In this document: piece by piece, positions 17,291-25,439 of the stretch
Layout: each line of letters begins with the position of its first letter
Position numbering within the stretch: the stretch's first letter is position 1
Virus record (IMG/VR): IMGVR_UViG_3300045999_012222
Span: 1-25,439 of that record
Source: a virus
DNA length: 25,439 bases
Direction: 5' to 3' (one strand)
Made by a program: the position numbers and the translations under genes
The notes under the pieces: model-generated
Database searches by the model: none
Seen by the model: the letters and a program-made list of their open reading frames with translations, nothing else
Told to the model about the DNA's origin: nothing

Positions 17291-18658
17291 CTAGGAGATT
17301 AGGCTTTCAATCCAACCAATGTCGTCGTCTTTACTTGCAGCAAGAATTGCACCTGCCATTGCAAACGCTAAGTCGTCAATTCCTGATGCCTTGCCACCAG
17401 TTACACTCCATTGTCCACTGGGCTTGTAGACAACAGTGAGGTTTTTGAGCTGCATAATTGCTTTTTCATGGCGATATAAATTGATTTGTCCTGCATTGAA
17501 CAATTCTCGCATCTTGCTGAATGCTTTCATCTTGGAGCTAACAGTCCAAGTTAGTTCCGTGATGGGCAAATCGCTTGCCAAACTTTGAATGGTGCCAGCG
17601 CTATTGAACTGGTCCATCACAATGGTGTCAAAGACATACAGGCGATGTTGCTCCTTAATCCAATCTTCCACTGCATTAATATTTACTTCCATTCGTCCAT
17701 TGATCTCAAAATCAGCCACGAAGGAATGAAACTTATCAACGACTAACGTGCCGTTCTCATAATGAACAATACAAGCAGTGTAGTCGTCACGGCCAACGCC
17801 ACCACGGGCGGGGTCAAGGGCAAGTACGTAAGCTCCTTGGAATTCGGGACGTGGTGGTAGAGCCGCTCGACGGTCATCAATACAGGCGTCAACAACATCG
17901 CTTGCAACAAGGGCTGAAAGATTGCTCGCGAATTGCGCCCCATATTCCACCTTAAACTTCTCAGGATCACGCTGTCTCTCTGTGTCAAGAAACTCTTGCG
18001 AAATGCTTGGGTTCATCTCCCACGTTGGGAGATTCACTGCTTGCATGAAAGGAAAACGGCCAGAGCTTGCTTCTTTGAAATGCTGATAAAAGATGCCGTC
18101 TGTTAACCATGGAGAAGAGAGTTCAAGGATGCGTCCTTTCCCTCCGAACTGAGCAATAGCAGGCGAGAGAGCATCGTAGATGCCACGTCCGCCACTGTTT
18201 GCATCGCCTTCAGTGGCAAAGGCAAGCTCGTCAAACACTGCGCCTGCACAAGCAAGACCGCGGGCAGCACGCCCTGAGGTGGGGATAGCTTTGAATACGC
18301 AATTGTTGCTTAGTTCAATGATGTCGGCAGTTTCGCGAACAATTTCTTGGGCGAAGGGGCTATCAAGGATGAGCTGGCGAATGTTGTTCAGAGCAATGCG
18401 AGCCTGGTCTTGACTGTTTGCCACCGTCACGATGTACCATTTCTCGCCTTTCCTGACGCGCCTACGGTATTCATCTTCCAAGACGAAGCACATATAGACG
18501 CATGCCACTGCAGCCATGACAGTCTTTCCTGATCGTCGCCCAAGAGCCCACACTGCATGGCTCTTATCTGGCTGGAAGAAATTATCAAGGATCTTTGCCT
18601 GTTGAGGATAGAGATCAAGCTTGAGGGCGTGCTTGGAAAAGTCAGAGCATTTGAGCAT
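17291..18658 (-). CDS. terL: Terminase large subunit
   Basis: A 455-residue DNA-packaging motor. The ATPase has Walker A GRRSGKT (40-46), Walker B AVFDEL (140-145, D143-E144) and coupling motif SSPW (181-184). The nuclease domain shows LALDPARGG (D282), VMDQF (D349) and GIDDLA near the end, the three acidic positions of the RNase H-like fold. Length is typical. The start overlaps the preceding gene by 17 bases. Unusually, it faces away from the portal gene across a 75-base divergent promoter region. Confidence 0.93.
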   Translation of the reverse strand: MLKCSDFSKHALKLDLYPQQAKILDNFFQPDKSHAVWALGRRSGKTVMAAVACVYMCFVLEDEYRRRVRKGEKWYIVTVANSQDQARIALNNIRQLILDSPFAQEIVRETADIIELSNNCVFKAIPTSGRAARGLACAGAVFDELAFATEGDANSGGRGIYDALSPAIAQFGGKGRILELSSPWLTDGIFYQHFKEASSGRFPFMQAVNLPTWEMNPSISQEFLDTERQRDPEKFKVEYGAQFASNLSALVASDVVDACIDDRRAALPPRPEFQGAYVLALDPARGGVGRDDYTACIVHYENGTLVVDKFHSFVADFEINGRMEVNINAVEDWIKEQHRLYVFDTIVMDQFNSAGTIQSLASDLPITELTWTVSSKMKAFSKMRELFNAGQINLYRHEKAIMQLKNLTVVYKPSGQWSVTGGKASGIDDLAFAMAGAILAASKDDDIGWIESLIS

Positions 18659-19148
18659 GGCGAAGATCTATTAAAGGAAGCAGTTCAAAGGAGGGAATGA
18701 AATATGCTGGTCTTCCACCTGCAGGATCTTTCCTCCATTGTTCCTGCATTGCATCTTCACTTTTTATCCAACCATGGATGAGAGTGATTTTGTTCTGTAT
18801 CGTAACCAACACTAATGTTTTTCCAGGCTTCTCGTCCAGTTGGCAAATGAGATCGTAATCATGACGGGAGCGTGTTTTCACGTCAATATTGGGAGGCAAG
18901 TCAAAGGACCCTCGTTTCGCTTCTGTTTCTTGATAGAGAAACTCCCGTAACTGGAGATAATCTGCCACTGCTAGCTCGCCAGCGGCGCCAAGCTTGTGAA
19001 AGAACAATGCTTTACTGCCATCCGCTGGCCCTCCATTGCGCCCCTTCAGGCCTTTGCTTTCGTTTACGCGCTGTCTACGCAGCGCTTCTGCCCGTACAAT
19101 CTCCTTGTCTTCCTCGCTAAAGCCAAAAACAAGAGGAGAACTGGCCAT
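18642..19148 (-). CDS. PD-(D/E)xK nuclease-like protein
   Basis: A 168-residue protein. A charged basic N-terminus (EEDKEIVRAEALRRQRVNES) is followed by GAAGELAVADYLQ (E58), then a FDLPPNIDVKTRSRH segment (D83, D89-x-K91). This order (Glu in a helix, then D...DxK on strands) fits a PD-(D/E)xK restriction-like nuclease core. It overlaps terL, so it may process DNA ends or act in packaging; that is inferred. It is the first gene of the minus-strand packaging unit. Confidence 0.65.
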   Translation of the reverse strand: MASSPLVFGFSEEDKEIVRAEALRRQRVNESKGLKGRNGGPADGSKALFFHKLGAAGELAVADYLQLREFLYQETEAKRGSFDLPPNIDVKTRSRHDYDLICQLDEKPGKTLVLVTIQNKITLIHGWIKSEDAMQEQWRKDPAGGRPAYFIPSFELLPLIDLRHAQML

Positions 19149-19223
19149 AGTGTGTATAAGCTACGTGACAATGTAGCCGGCTTCTAGAATAAAAGCAACA
19201 CATTACGGCCATAAATAAAGCTT
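19149..19223. promoter_or_regulatory. Divergent promoter region between packaging and portal units
   Basis: Only 75 bases separate the two starts. On the minus strand TTGCTT and TACATT are 17 bases apart. On the plus strand CATAAATAAAG supplies a TAAATA-like -10 and a weak AAAG ribosome site five bases before ATG 19224. Assignments are tentative. Confidence 0.4.
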
Positions 19224-21323
19224 ATGGAAGGCGAAGCAATTGATCTCGGCCACGTTGGCAGTGGCGGAGTGAGGGCCGATGGCCTCCAAAACGTCTTAAC
19301 AGGGATGAATACTGGCCGTGATAAGAGTCAGTACACTAAAACTACTGCCACTGTATTCTTAGCTCAAGAAGAACTAGAAAATCTTTATGGTGAATGGCTT
19401 CCTCGTCGCATCGTTGACATTTATGCTGATCAAGCCACTCGGAAAGGCTTCAAAGTATTGTTTGGCGGAGAGGGCGTTAGAGCCGAAGAAGTGCAGGGCA
19501 TTGAACAAGTAATTGAAGATCTCTATATCCTTGAACACCTCAACCTCGCAGCGAAAAACTCCCGCTTATATGGGGGTGCTTGTCTACTTCTTTTTATTGA
19601 CGATGGGCGTCCCGCTTACATGCCTGTCGATAAACGCAATATACGTCGCGTCGAAGACATTGAATGTTTGGATAGATGGCAAATTGCTCCCGTTATCAAC
19701 GAAGAAAACCTCTACGACTATTCAAAAGCCACTTATTATCAGATCATCTCTGGAGATTTAATTAACCAGCCGCAATTGTCCTACATTCACAAAGACCGCA
19801 TTCTTCGCTTTGATGGAGATTGGCTTCCCTATCGAGTGAGGCAAAGGAACTATGGATGGGGCATGAGCAGCTTGCAGACTGTTTATGACAGCTTCAGGCA
19901 TTATTGGACTGGCTTGAATTCTGCCGCCACGCTTCTCACTGAGTTTGACATTTTTGTTCATAAAGTGAGGGGATTGGCGGCGATGCTTGCTGCTGGCAAA
20001 GAAAGCTCCATTCGTGATCGCTTACAAGTGAACGACATGAGCAAGAGCATTTATCGCGGTTATGCCATTGATGCAGAAAAGGAAGAACTTGAATTTATCA
20101 CTCGCAACTTTGGCGGCATTGGAGAAATATTAGAAAAGCTGCGCGTAGATATTATTGGCGCCAGCAAAATTCCTCACACTGTTCTATTTGGTGAAAGCCC
20201 AAGTGGCTTAGGCTCCACTGGTCGTAGCGAAGAGCGTGATTTCGCTAAAACGCTTGCTGATTACCAAAGCGTGCATTTCAAGCGGCCCATCAAAAAGCTG
20301 ATGGAACTGATCATGCTGAGCAAGGAAGGCCCCACGAAAGGAGAGCTTCCTGAATCGTGGCGCATTTCCTTCAATCCATTGTTTGAGCTTAATGAGCGCG
20401 AAATGGCGGACGTGCGGGCGCGTGTGGCGGCTGTGGATGGCCGCTACATTCAGCTAGGCGTGCTGAGTCCGAAGGAGGTGGCAGATGCCCGTTACGGCGG
20501 TTCTGAATGGAGCATGGAGCTTACGCTCGATCCGTCCGTAGTGCGGGAACTTCCCACTCAAGCCGGAGGTGGTTCCACTCAGGATGGGGGTGGTTCTGGA
20601 AAGATGGCAGTGCCTCCTGGTGGCCGCGATCCAATGAATGAGGAGAATGGCACTCTTCCCATGGACGGAAGCAGGGAAGTAGAGGACAGCCGGGAGGACA
20701 GCGCTGGCCTTTATTTGCCTGGCGATCTTGAGAAAGTTCGTGGCGACGTCAAATTCACTGACGAGGCTTTGCATTCACGAGCGGTGAGTGCTGCCAAGGC
20801 GAAGTTCAAAGTGTGGCCATCTGCTTATGCCAGCGGCTACGTCGTGCAGCAGTACAAGCAAATGTACAAGAAAAAGCATGGCTCACTGAGTGGCGCTTTT
20901 AAGAGCGACGATCAGGAGCTTCATGCCGATGATCTTGATAAGTGGTTCAAGGAGAAATGGGTGAGGATTGGTGGCAATGGCGAAATCCTTGGACCTTGTG
21001 GCGCTCGCGAGGAGAAAGAAGGCAAGCCCAAGTGTCTTCCTGAAGCCAAAGCTCAATCAATGAGCAAAGAAGAAAGACAGACGATTGTCGCTCGAAAGCG
21101 TAAGGCCGATCCCAATCCAGAGCGCAAAGGGCCAGCGAAGAATGTCAGCAGCAAAGTTGATGCGCTTGAACCCATGAAAGTGGAAGGTCTCATCCTTTCT
21201 GACGTGGACGAAGCATCGTTAATTAGCCCTGAAGACATTGATGCTGCATTGAACCAATGGAAGGAGGAAGCTCCAGAGCGTTTTAAGGATATTCTGGAGG
21301 CTGAAGATGCAAGGCCTGAATGA
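19224..21323 (+). CDS. Portal protein (DUF1073 family) with fused C-terminal domain
   Basis: The N-terminal 430 or so residues are a DUF1073-type portal: WLPRRIVDIYADQATRKGF, LYGGACLLLF, and IGASKIPHTVLFGESPSGLG with STGRSEERDF, ending in the clip/stem helices (SPKEVADARYG). It forms the DNA channel vertex. A Gly/Ser linker (about 448-465) leads to an added tail: KFKVWPSAYASGYVVQQYK (about 524-542), DLDKWFKEKWVRI (about 570-582), a Cys/basic segment (CGAREEKEGKPKCLPEAKAQ) and an acidic end. The tail resembles DUF5872-type basic modules known in phage and giant virus proteins. Portals usually lack it. Confidence 0.88.
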   Translation: MEGEAIDLGHVGSGGVRADGLQNVLTGMNTGRDKSQYTKTTATVFLAQEELENLYGEWLPRRIVDIYADQATRKGFKVLFGGEGVRAEEVQGIEQVIEDLYILEHLNLAAKNSRLYGGACLLLFIDDGRPAYMPVDKRNIRRVEDIECLDRWQIAPVINEENLYDYSKATYYQIISGDLINQPQLSYIHKDRILRFDGDWLPYRVRQRNYGWGMSSLQTVYDSFRHYWTGLNSAATLLTEFDIFVHKVRGLAAMLAAGKESSIRDRLQVNDMSKSIYRGYAIDAEKEELEFITRNFGGIGEILEKLRVDIIGASKIPHTVLFGESPSGLGSTGRSEERDFAKTLADYQSVHFKRPIKKLMELIMLSKEGPTKGELPESWRISFNPLFELNEREMADVRARVAAVDGRYIQLGVLSPKEVADARYGGSEWSMELTLDPSVVRELPTQAGGGSTQDGGGSGKMAVPPGGRDPMNEENGTLPMDGSREVEDSREDSAGLYLPGDLEKVRGDVKFTDEALHSRAVSAAKAKFKVWPSAYASGYVVQQYKQMYKKKHGSLSGAFKSDDQELHADDLDKWFKEKWVRIGGNGEILGPCGAREEKEGKPKCLPEAKAQSMSKEERQTIVARKRKADPNPERKGPAKNVSSKVDALEPMKVEGLILSDVDEASLISPEDIDAALNQWKEEAPERFKDILEAEDARPE

Positions 21324-21990
21324 TTTATCAACGTTCGCTGCCGCTCTTGAATTGCGTCTTGATGAATCCTCATGGCGCTACGATCCCATTGCTGGCCGTT
21401 ATCGCGGAAGCAACGGACGCTTCCTTAGTCAGTCTGCCGTGGAAGCTTTGGTTGATGGTCGAATTAACAAGCTTGGCACTTTGCTACGTCGTCTTACAAA
21501 CATGCTTAGCAGGGGCGATATTACGCTGGTTCAATGGCAAGAAAGCGTAAGGGAAGCACTTAAGCTTGCGCATGTACAGGCGGCAATCATCGGCAATGGT
21601 GGACGAGACAATATGCAGGCTTCGGACTGGGGCCGCATTGGTCAGCGCCTTCGTGCGGAATATCGTTATCTGGAGAATTTTGCTCGCGATCTTCTGGCTG
21701 GGAGCATTTCTACTCCCATGGCTCTTGCTCGTATCGGCATGTATTCTCAAGCTGTGCGAGGTTCTTACTGGGAAGGCAGTGCAATTCGTCAAGAGCGACA
21801 AGGCTATAGCCTGATGCGGCGCATTCTCGATCCACAGGCAAAGCATTGTGATGATTGCGTGCGCTTTGCCGCCCGTGGCGCTGTTCCCATTGGAAGCCTG
21901 CCAATGCCAGGACAGCGGTGTGCGTGCATGAGCAATTGCAAATGCCGCGTACAATACATGCGTCAACAAGCGCCCGTCGTGGCAGTGTGA
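21307..21990 (+). CDS. Head morphogenesis protein (SPP1 gp7-like)
   Basis: A 227-residue helical protein that overlaps the portal gene by 17 bases. The end has HCDDCVRFAARGAVPIGSLP (about 180-199) and QRCACMSNCKCRV (about 203-215), a Cys-rich pattern typical of the C-terminus of gp7/minor head proteins. It likely joins the portal in procapsid assembly. Place after the portal supports this. Confidence 0.75.
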   Translation: MQGLNDLSTFAAALELRLDESSWRYDPIAGRYRGSNGRFLSQSAVEALVDGRINKLGTLLRRLTNMLSRGDITLVQWQESVREALKLAHVQAAIIGNGGRDNMQASDWGRIGQRLRAEYRYLENFARDLLAGSISTPMALARIGMYSQAVRGSYWEGSAIRQERQGYSLMRRILDPQAKHCDDCVRFAARGAVPIGSLPMPGQRCACMSNCKCRVQYMRQQAPVVAV

Positions 21991-21992
21991 GC

Positions 21993-22718
21993 ATGGATGT
22001 TTTGGTTGGAAGCACGGGGTTAATTGGAAGAGTGCTGCGCGAGCATCACGACTTTGGCTATCTTTTTAATTCCGAAAATATCCACTTGGCGCCATCGTTA
22101 AAACAAGATATTGACAGGCTTTATTTGGCTTGCTTGCCAGCAGAGAAGTGGAAGGCCAATCAGGCTCCTATGGCTGATTTTGATAACATGTATCACGTTT
22201 TAACAAAAATGAGACTATGGAGGCCAAGGGAAATTGTTCTCTATTCCACCATCGACATTTACAGCCAAACTTATAAATATGTGGAAAACTTTCCAGAAAT
22301 CCATGGCATTAACTATGGTTCCACGCGATACATCTTTGAACTGCTAATTAAGACCACTTTTCCCGAGGCGATAATTACCATCATTCGTCTTCCCGCGTTA
22401 TTTCATCGGCGCATCAAGAAGAACGTTCTATTCGACCTTCTCAATGGCAATAACATTGAAAAGATTAATGCCAATTCCTGTTATCAATGGTACGACTTGA
22501 AGGACTTATGGCTTCACACCGAGGCGTGTCAAAAAGGAGGAATGCACCAATGGTTTTCAGAACCCATCGAGACGTTGGAAATTATTGACACGTGGTTCCC
22601 ATGGGCAAAAACAATTGTCGATTGCGGGCCACGCATTGAATATAATTACGGCCCATATTTTTCCAGCAAAGAAACCACCTTGAAAAAGATGGAGGAATTT
22701 ATCAGTGCTTGGAATTAG
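21993..22718 (+). CDS. NAD-dependent epimerase/dehydratase-like (SDR) protein
   Basis: A 241-residue Rossmann-fold protein with nucleotide motif VGSTGLIG (5-12), a strand-end Ser/Thr (LYSTIDIYS) and NYGSTRYIFELL at the expected YxxxK site. There Arg takes the place of Lys. The second half (IIRLPALFH..., QWYDLKDLW) resembles extended SDRs of surface-sugar clusters. Probable role: nucleotide-sugar modification. Start ATG 21993 is two bases after the previous stop. Confidence 0.75.
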   Translation: MDVLVGSTGLIGRVLREHHDFGYLFNSENIHLAPSLKQDIDRLYLACLPAEKWKANQAPMADFDNMYHVLTKMRLWRPREIVLYSTIDIYSQTYKYVENFPEIHGINYGSTRYIFELLIKTTFPEAIITIIRLPALFHRRIKKNVLFDLLNGNNIEKINANSCYQWYDLKDLWLHTEACQKGGMHQWFSEPIETLEIIDTWFPWAKTIVDCGPRIEYNYGPYFSSKETTLKKMEEFISAWN

Positions 22719-23445
22719 TGCTATTGGTTGGAAGGATGAGGAAGAGCACGAAATCTTGAGCGCCAATGCTGGCGCTTTTAATTTCATCGAACTTGTTCCG
22801 TCTCGCATCTTTGCCAGGAACGAAGACCCTAGTGACATTGCAAAACGCTACCGGGAGCAATATGGCCTATGGGCTTATTCTGCTCAGTCGTTGTTCTACT
22901 ACGCAAACGTGGCAAGCTTTGAAGATATTGCCGCCACTCAAGAGCATCTGTTGCGAGTGGTGAAGCTTGGTTCTCTTATGGGAATCAAGCGCTTCGTGCT
23001 GGGCAGTCCTGCGTTACGAAGGGGAAGTCCATCATGCTTAATGGAGACGCTCAAGCGGATGGATTCAATTTTGGAAGCAAACGATGCCATTCTCTGCATT
23101 GAACCCATTGCTAAAGCATTTGGCGGGAAGTATTTCCATACTGTTGAAGAAATTGTCAACCATATTGATTTTTGTAACTTGCGCAATGTAAAAACAATGC
23201 TCGACACCAATAATGCTTGGTTACAAGGAGATAGTCCCACAAAAATTATCAAGCATTATTTCCGTTTCATTGCCCATGTGCATATTAGTGACACTGATAA
23301 TGGTCCCATTCTTAATCAATATGAGCACAAGCAAATCAAACTTCTTCTTAATGCAAGTTCGTATCAATATGGCATCACTCGCGAACTAGCTAATGCCTCT
23401 AAGCACTATCGTGAATATCCTTTATTTAGGCAGCTTTATGGCTGA
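22705..23445 (+). CDS. Sugar phosphate isomerase/epimerase-like TIM barrel
   Basis: GTG start within the end of the SDR gene (14-base overlap). The 246 residues match the AP endonuclease 2/xylose isomerase-like barrel: FNFIELVPSRIF, AYSAQSLFY, KRFVLGSP, CIEPIAK (metal-binding Glu), KTMLDTNNAW (Asp) and AHVHISDTDNG (His). Together these form the usual metal site. Substrate unknown; likely acts with the SDR protein on a sugar. Converges on the following minus-strand gene with a 10-base overlap. Confidence 0.75.
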   Translation: MLGISAIGWKDEEEHEILSANAGAFNFIELVPSRIFARNEDPSDIAKRYREQYGLWAYSAQSLFYYANVASFEDIAATQEHLLRVVKLGSLMGIKRFVLGSPALRRGSPSCLMETLKRMDSILEANDAILCIEPIAKAFGGKYFHTVEEIVNHIDFCNLRNVKTMLDTNNAWLQGDSPTKIIKHYFRFIAHVHISDTDNGPILNQYEHKQIKLLLNASSYQYGITRELANASKHYREYPLFRQLYG

Positions 23446-24389
23446 GCAATAATTTGCTTGACCATTTGCTCAATGGCATAGATGCCTTGAATTTTGCCCG
23501 TGAAGAAAGAAAATAAGTTTTCGTCTTGGCGCATCAATGGCGTGCGATTGGCGCTGCAGTCTTTTGTTTTTGCCTTAATCGAAAGAGTGGGAAATAGATA
23601 GTCAAGGCTATCAGCAAAGCCTGGCCAGTAGCGCTCCACGTGTTGTTCAATTAATCGCCTTGCATTGTCAGCGTTATCGAGCGAATTGCCATTCATGATG
23701 CCGTATTTGACATGGCTTAATGAAAAGCATTTGTCGTTATATGGATAGATAGAAAATAGACTCCCATCAATATAAGTGAGTGCGCCAAAAGGAAGAGAGG
23801 TCTTGGGGCGGTAAATAAACATTGTCACCGCCTCAAAGAAATGAGAAGGCAATGGATCCAAGAGGGCGTTATTGGTGCAATCAAAAACGAAATCGTAATC
23901 TTGCTTTAGTGCATGCAAATCAGAACGTTGAATTGTTTCTTTTTTGACCAATGACTCTAGTTGCCATTGGAAATACAAGCTCGCCCCAATGGCATCAATA
24001 CGCTTTTCAGGAGTATTCAATAGAAGCGATGTATGGTTAAAAACTTGTGGATCCAGCGAAGTATGTGGCCCTTTGCCAAAAATAATTGAAATTGTTTCAG
24101 CGTCAAGAAGGCTTTCATCTTCCGACACTGCGTAATAATTATTGTCTACGTCATGAACCAGATCTCCATAGTCTTCCATAAAGCGCACGAAGGTGGTTGC
24201 GCATAAACGGCGAGTGGCAGCATTCCTGGCGTAGTGATAGCCATAGTGCAAGCGGTTTTGATTGATAAAGGACGTTTCTGAAATGAGCGTATGATTCTTC
24301 TCATATAGAACCACGTCCATCTGGTCCCGTAGAACCATCGCCAAATGACACCCGACCCAGCCGCCACCAATAATTGCCGCTCGTTTCAT
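23436..24389 (-). CDS. FAD-dependent oxidoreductase (DAO-like)
   Basis: A 317-residue flavoprotein: N-terminal GIGGGWVGCHLA-type dinucleotide fold (IIGGGWVGCHLAMVL, 6-20), a Glu ending strand 2 (VVLYEK), and SFINQNRLHYGYHYARNAATR (about 41-61), the signature of DAO-like enzymes in polysaccharide clusters. FDCTNNAL and PLMRQDENLFSFFTGKIQGIYA lie later. Likely modifies a glycan or sugar. Translationally coupled (TGATG) to the upstream glycosyltransferase-like gene. Confidence 0.78.
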   Translation of the reverse strand: MKRAAIIGGGWVGCHLAMVLRDQMDVVLYEKNHTLISETSFINQNRLHYGYHYARNAATRRLCATTFVRFMEDYGDLVHDVDNNYYAVSEDESLLDAETISIIFGKGPHTSLDPQVFNHTSLLLNTPEKRIDAIGASLYFQWQLESLVKKETIQRSDLHALKQDYDFVFDCTNNALLDPLPSHFFEAVTMFIYRPKTSLPFGALTYIDGSLFSIYPYNDKCFSLSHVKYGIMNGNSLDNADNARRLIEQHVERYWPGFADSLDYLFPTLSIKAKTKDCSANRTPLMRQDENLFSFFTGKIQGIYAIEQMVKQIIAQP

Positions 24390-25084
24390 CAGATGTCAAT
24401 GCAGAGGTGAGGTTGTACGCCTTGCCAGTTGCTTTTGGCCTTAGCGAGGTGCAGTTGAGGAAAGTATTCAATACGGCGCTGCATGCCAGTGCCATATGGA
24501 TCGGCATGCCCTTGATAGTTCCATTCATCGGGACCATGCTTGTCGGGATGGTAAATGTGACAAGGCACGTCTTGAAGCTTCCAAAGCATATAGTCCTCGT
24601 TGGGCACGCCCCATTGCTTCCACCATTGCAGTGCTTCTGGCGAGCTGTCCATGTTTTTGATGGCCAAGAGGCGCTCCTTGTGAGCCATGAGATAGTCGTG
24701 GCGGTAAAGGCCAATGCTCATGGATGGAGTGTGCTTCATTGCCACCTTCTCTGGTGCTTCCACTGGCGGCTCATAAGCTAATGCCTTGAAAGTGGGACCA
24801 GCTATGCAGGTGTCATGCAGAAGGAACCAGTATTGGCTTTCTAGTGAATGCTCAACAATTTCAATGAGAGGCGTGTATTCAAAAGAATTCTGCTGCGTCA
24901 GAAGCATTGGCACGCCTTTATAGGCGCTATGTGCTCGAACGGTTTGCCCTCCATTGACAATCAAAATTTCTTCTTGCTTGATGCCAGCAGCAAGCAAGCT
25001 AGGAATTATCACTGGAATTGTATGCGGAGCAAACTTCTTGCACGTACTAATACAGAAGCGAATGGATCCTTCTGGAAGTGTCAT
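24389..25084 (-). CDS. Glycosyltransferase-like protein (GT-A-like), tentative
   Basis: A 231-residue protein with a good Shine-Dalgarno (AAAGGAGG four bases before ATG 25084). It starts RFCISTCKKFAPHTIPVIIP, continues with an NGG turn, TPLIEIVEHSLESQYWFLLH, and LLHDTCIAGPTF. HDT could stand in for a DxD motif. NEDYMLWKLQ and AHKERLL follow later. The outline suggests a GT-A fold, but no known Pfam signature is certain. Linked with the FAD enzyme by TGATG overlap. Confidence 0.5.
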   Translation of the reverse strand: MTLPEGSIRFCISTCKKFAPHTIPVIIPSLLAAGIKQEEILIVNGGQTVRAHSAYKGVPMLLTQQNSFEYTPLIEIVEHSLESQYWFLLHDTCIAGPTFKALAYEPPVEAPEKVAMKHTPSMSIGLYRHDYLMAHKERLLAIKNMDSSPEALQWWKQWGVPNEDYMLWKLQDVPCHIYHPDKHGPDEWNYQGHADPYGTGMQRRIEYFPQLHLAKAKSNWQGVQPHLCIDI

Positions 25085-25145
25085 CTAGCCTCCTTTTGCC
25101 ATCAGTATAAAAGGCCCTTAAGATGACGAAGATTCGAGGAAGGCT
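25085..25145. promoter_or_regulatory. Overlapping divergent promoter region
   Basis: In the 61-base gap, plus-strand TATAAA (25106-25111) and minus-strand TATACT overlap in the same short AT segment. A plus-strand AGGAAGG lies before ATG 25146, and AAAGGAGG before ATG 25084 on the minus strand. Confidence 0.45.
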
Positions 25146-25439
25146 ATGGCTCGCATTCTGTATTGTGGCGATGCGTTTGTAGAAACAGGATTTGGTCGAG
25201 TGGCGCAATATTTGCTTCCTGCATTGGCAGAAGAACATGAAGTGGCTGTGCTGGCCGTAAACTTTCACGGCGACCCGCATCCAGAAGCGAAGAACTATAC
25301 CGTTTATCCAGCCATGCTTCATGGCAATGATCCATTCGGCTCCCATCGCATTGCAGGAGTCATTCAAGCATTTAAGCCCGACTTGGTGTGGGTGACTAAT
25401 GACATTTGGATTGCCTTGAATCTATGGGAAAAAGCAAAA
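25146..25439 (+). CDS. Glycosyltransferase family 4-like, N-terminal part (3' end outside window)
   Basis: 98 codons to the window end. ARILYCGDAFVETGFGRVAQ with Gly-rich loop, VAVLAVNFHGDPHP, and AFKPDLVWVTNDIW are the N-terminal Rossmann strand patterns of GT-B (GT4) enzymes. It lies divergent from the minus-strand glycosyltransferase-like gene. The C-terminal donor-binding domain is not visible. Confidence 0.65.
   Translation, partial: MARILYCGDAFVETGFGRVAQYLLPALAEEHEVAVLAVNFHGDPHPEAKNYTVYPAMLHGNDPFGSHRIAGVIQAFKPDLVWVTNDIWIALNLWEKAK

Noticed and set aside
19224-21323. Anti-CBASS Acb1 function for the DUF1073 protein
   Set aside because: Some databases name the DUF1073 family after Acb1, but the sequence shows portal motifs (IPHTVLFGESPSGLG) and lies next to a head morphogenesis gene.
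21484-21969. 161-codon minus-strand ORF opposite the head morphogenesis gene
   Set aside because: Shadow frame; the plus-strand protein has the conserved Cys-rich end and overlaps the portal gene.

Overview
The window looks like part of a tailed double-stranded DNA phage genome. The host is probably a picocyanobacterium, although nothing here proves that. Visible phage hallmarks are a large terminase (minus strand, 17291-18658), a DUF1073-type portal (19224-21323), an SPP1 gp7-like head morphogenesis protein (21307-21990), three homing-type nucleases and a phage-sized class I ribonucleotide reductase pair (11843-14078). The cyanobacterial assignment rests on HIP1 octamers (GCGATCGC) at 6493, 6604 and 7403, a DUF4278-like YRG motif protein, and small proteins that resemble ones I know from cyanophages. 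I see no integrase, rRNA or CRISPR.

Layout. 1-6025: about twenty very small genes, nearly all on the plus strand, often overlapping by 1-4 bases. They are cut into units by GNRA-loop hairpins followed by a TATTGT(T/C)C box. An RlpA-like secreted enzyme and a WYL_2-like protein are the only clear functional calls. 6026-6426: non-coding, with three GCGGTATA direct repeats and then a cluster of TGATACG dyads, resembling an origin or operator array. 6427-9093: a 2.6-kb island of extreme base composition, roughly 5-10% A and about 75% pyrimidine on the coding strand where counted. It encodes a GP88-family protein and five small proteins, each start preceded by a pyrimidine tract instead of a Shine-Dalgarno, and most stops followed by an AGGCCT hairpin. 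It is bracketed by related direct repeats at 6383 and 9145. 9181-10206: two minus-strand genes (a small helical protein and an HNH nuclease) with an operator-like promoter region. 10207-10815: largely non-coding.

10816-16680: a T5orf172/GIY-YIG-like protein, nrdA, nrdB and a GIY-YIG/NUMOD3 homing endonuclease. Then comes a 494-base structured non-coding stretch with a long hairpin, a tRNA-Leu(CAG)-like element, a 28-base palindrome and a second tRNA-like fold that abuts a start codon. A metallophosphoesterase and small genes follow. 16681-19223: a minus-strand packaging block (PD-(D/E)xK-like protein, large terminase, small HTH-like protein). 19224-25439: the portal and head morphogenesis genes run on the plus strand, followed by a sugar or glycan block (SDR epimerase, sugar isomerase-like TIM barrel, FAD oxidoreductase, glycosyltransferase-like proteins) in mixed orientation. 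The last gene is cut by the window end.

How it may work together (inference): the small plus-strand genes look like early takeover genes. Ribonucleotide reductase supplies deoxynucleotides, terminase, portal and head proteins assemble and package, and the sugar genes could modify a surface glycan. The island with its flanking iterons is the part least explained by known families.
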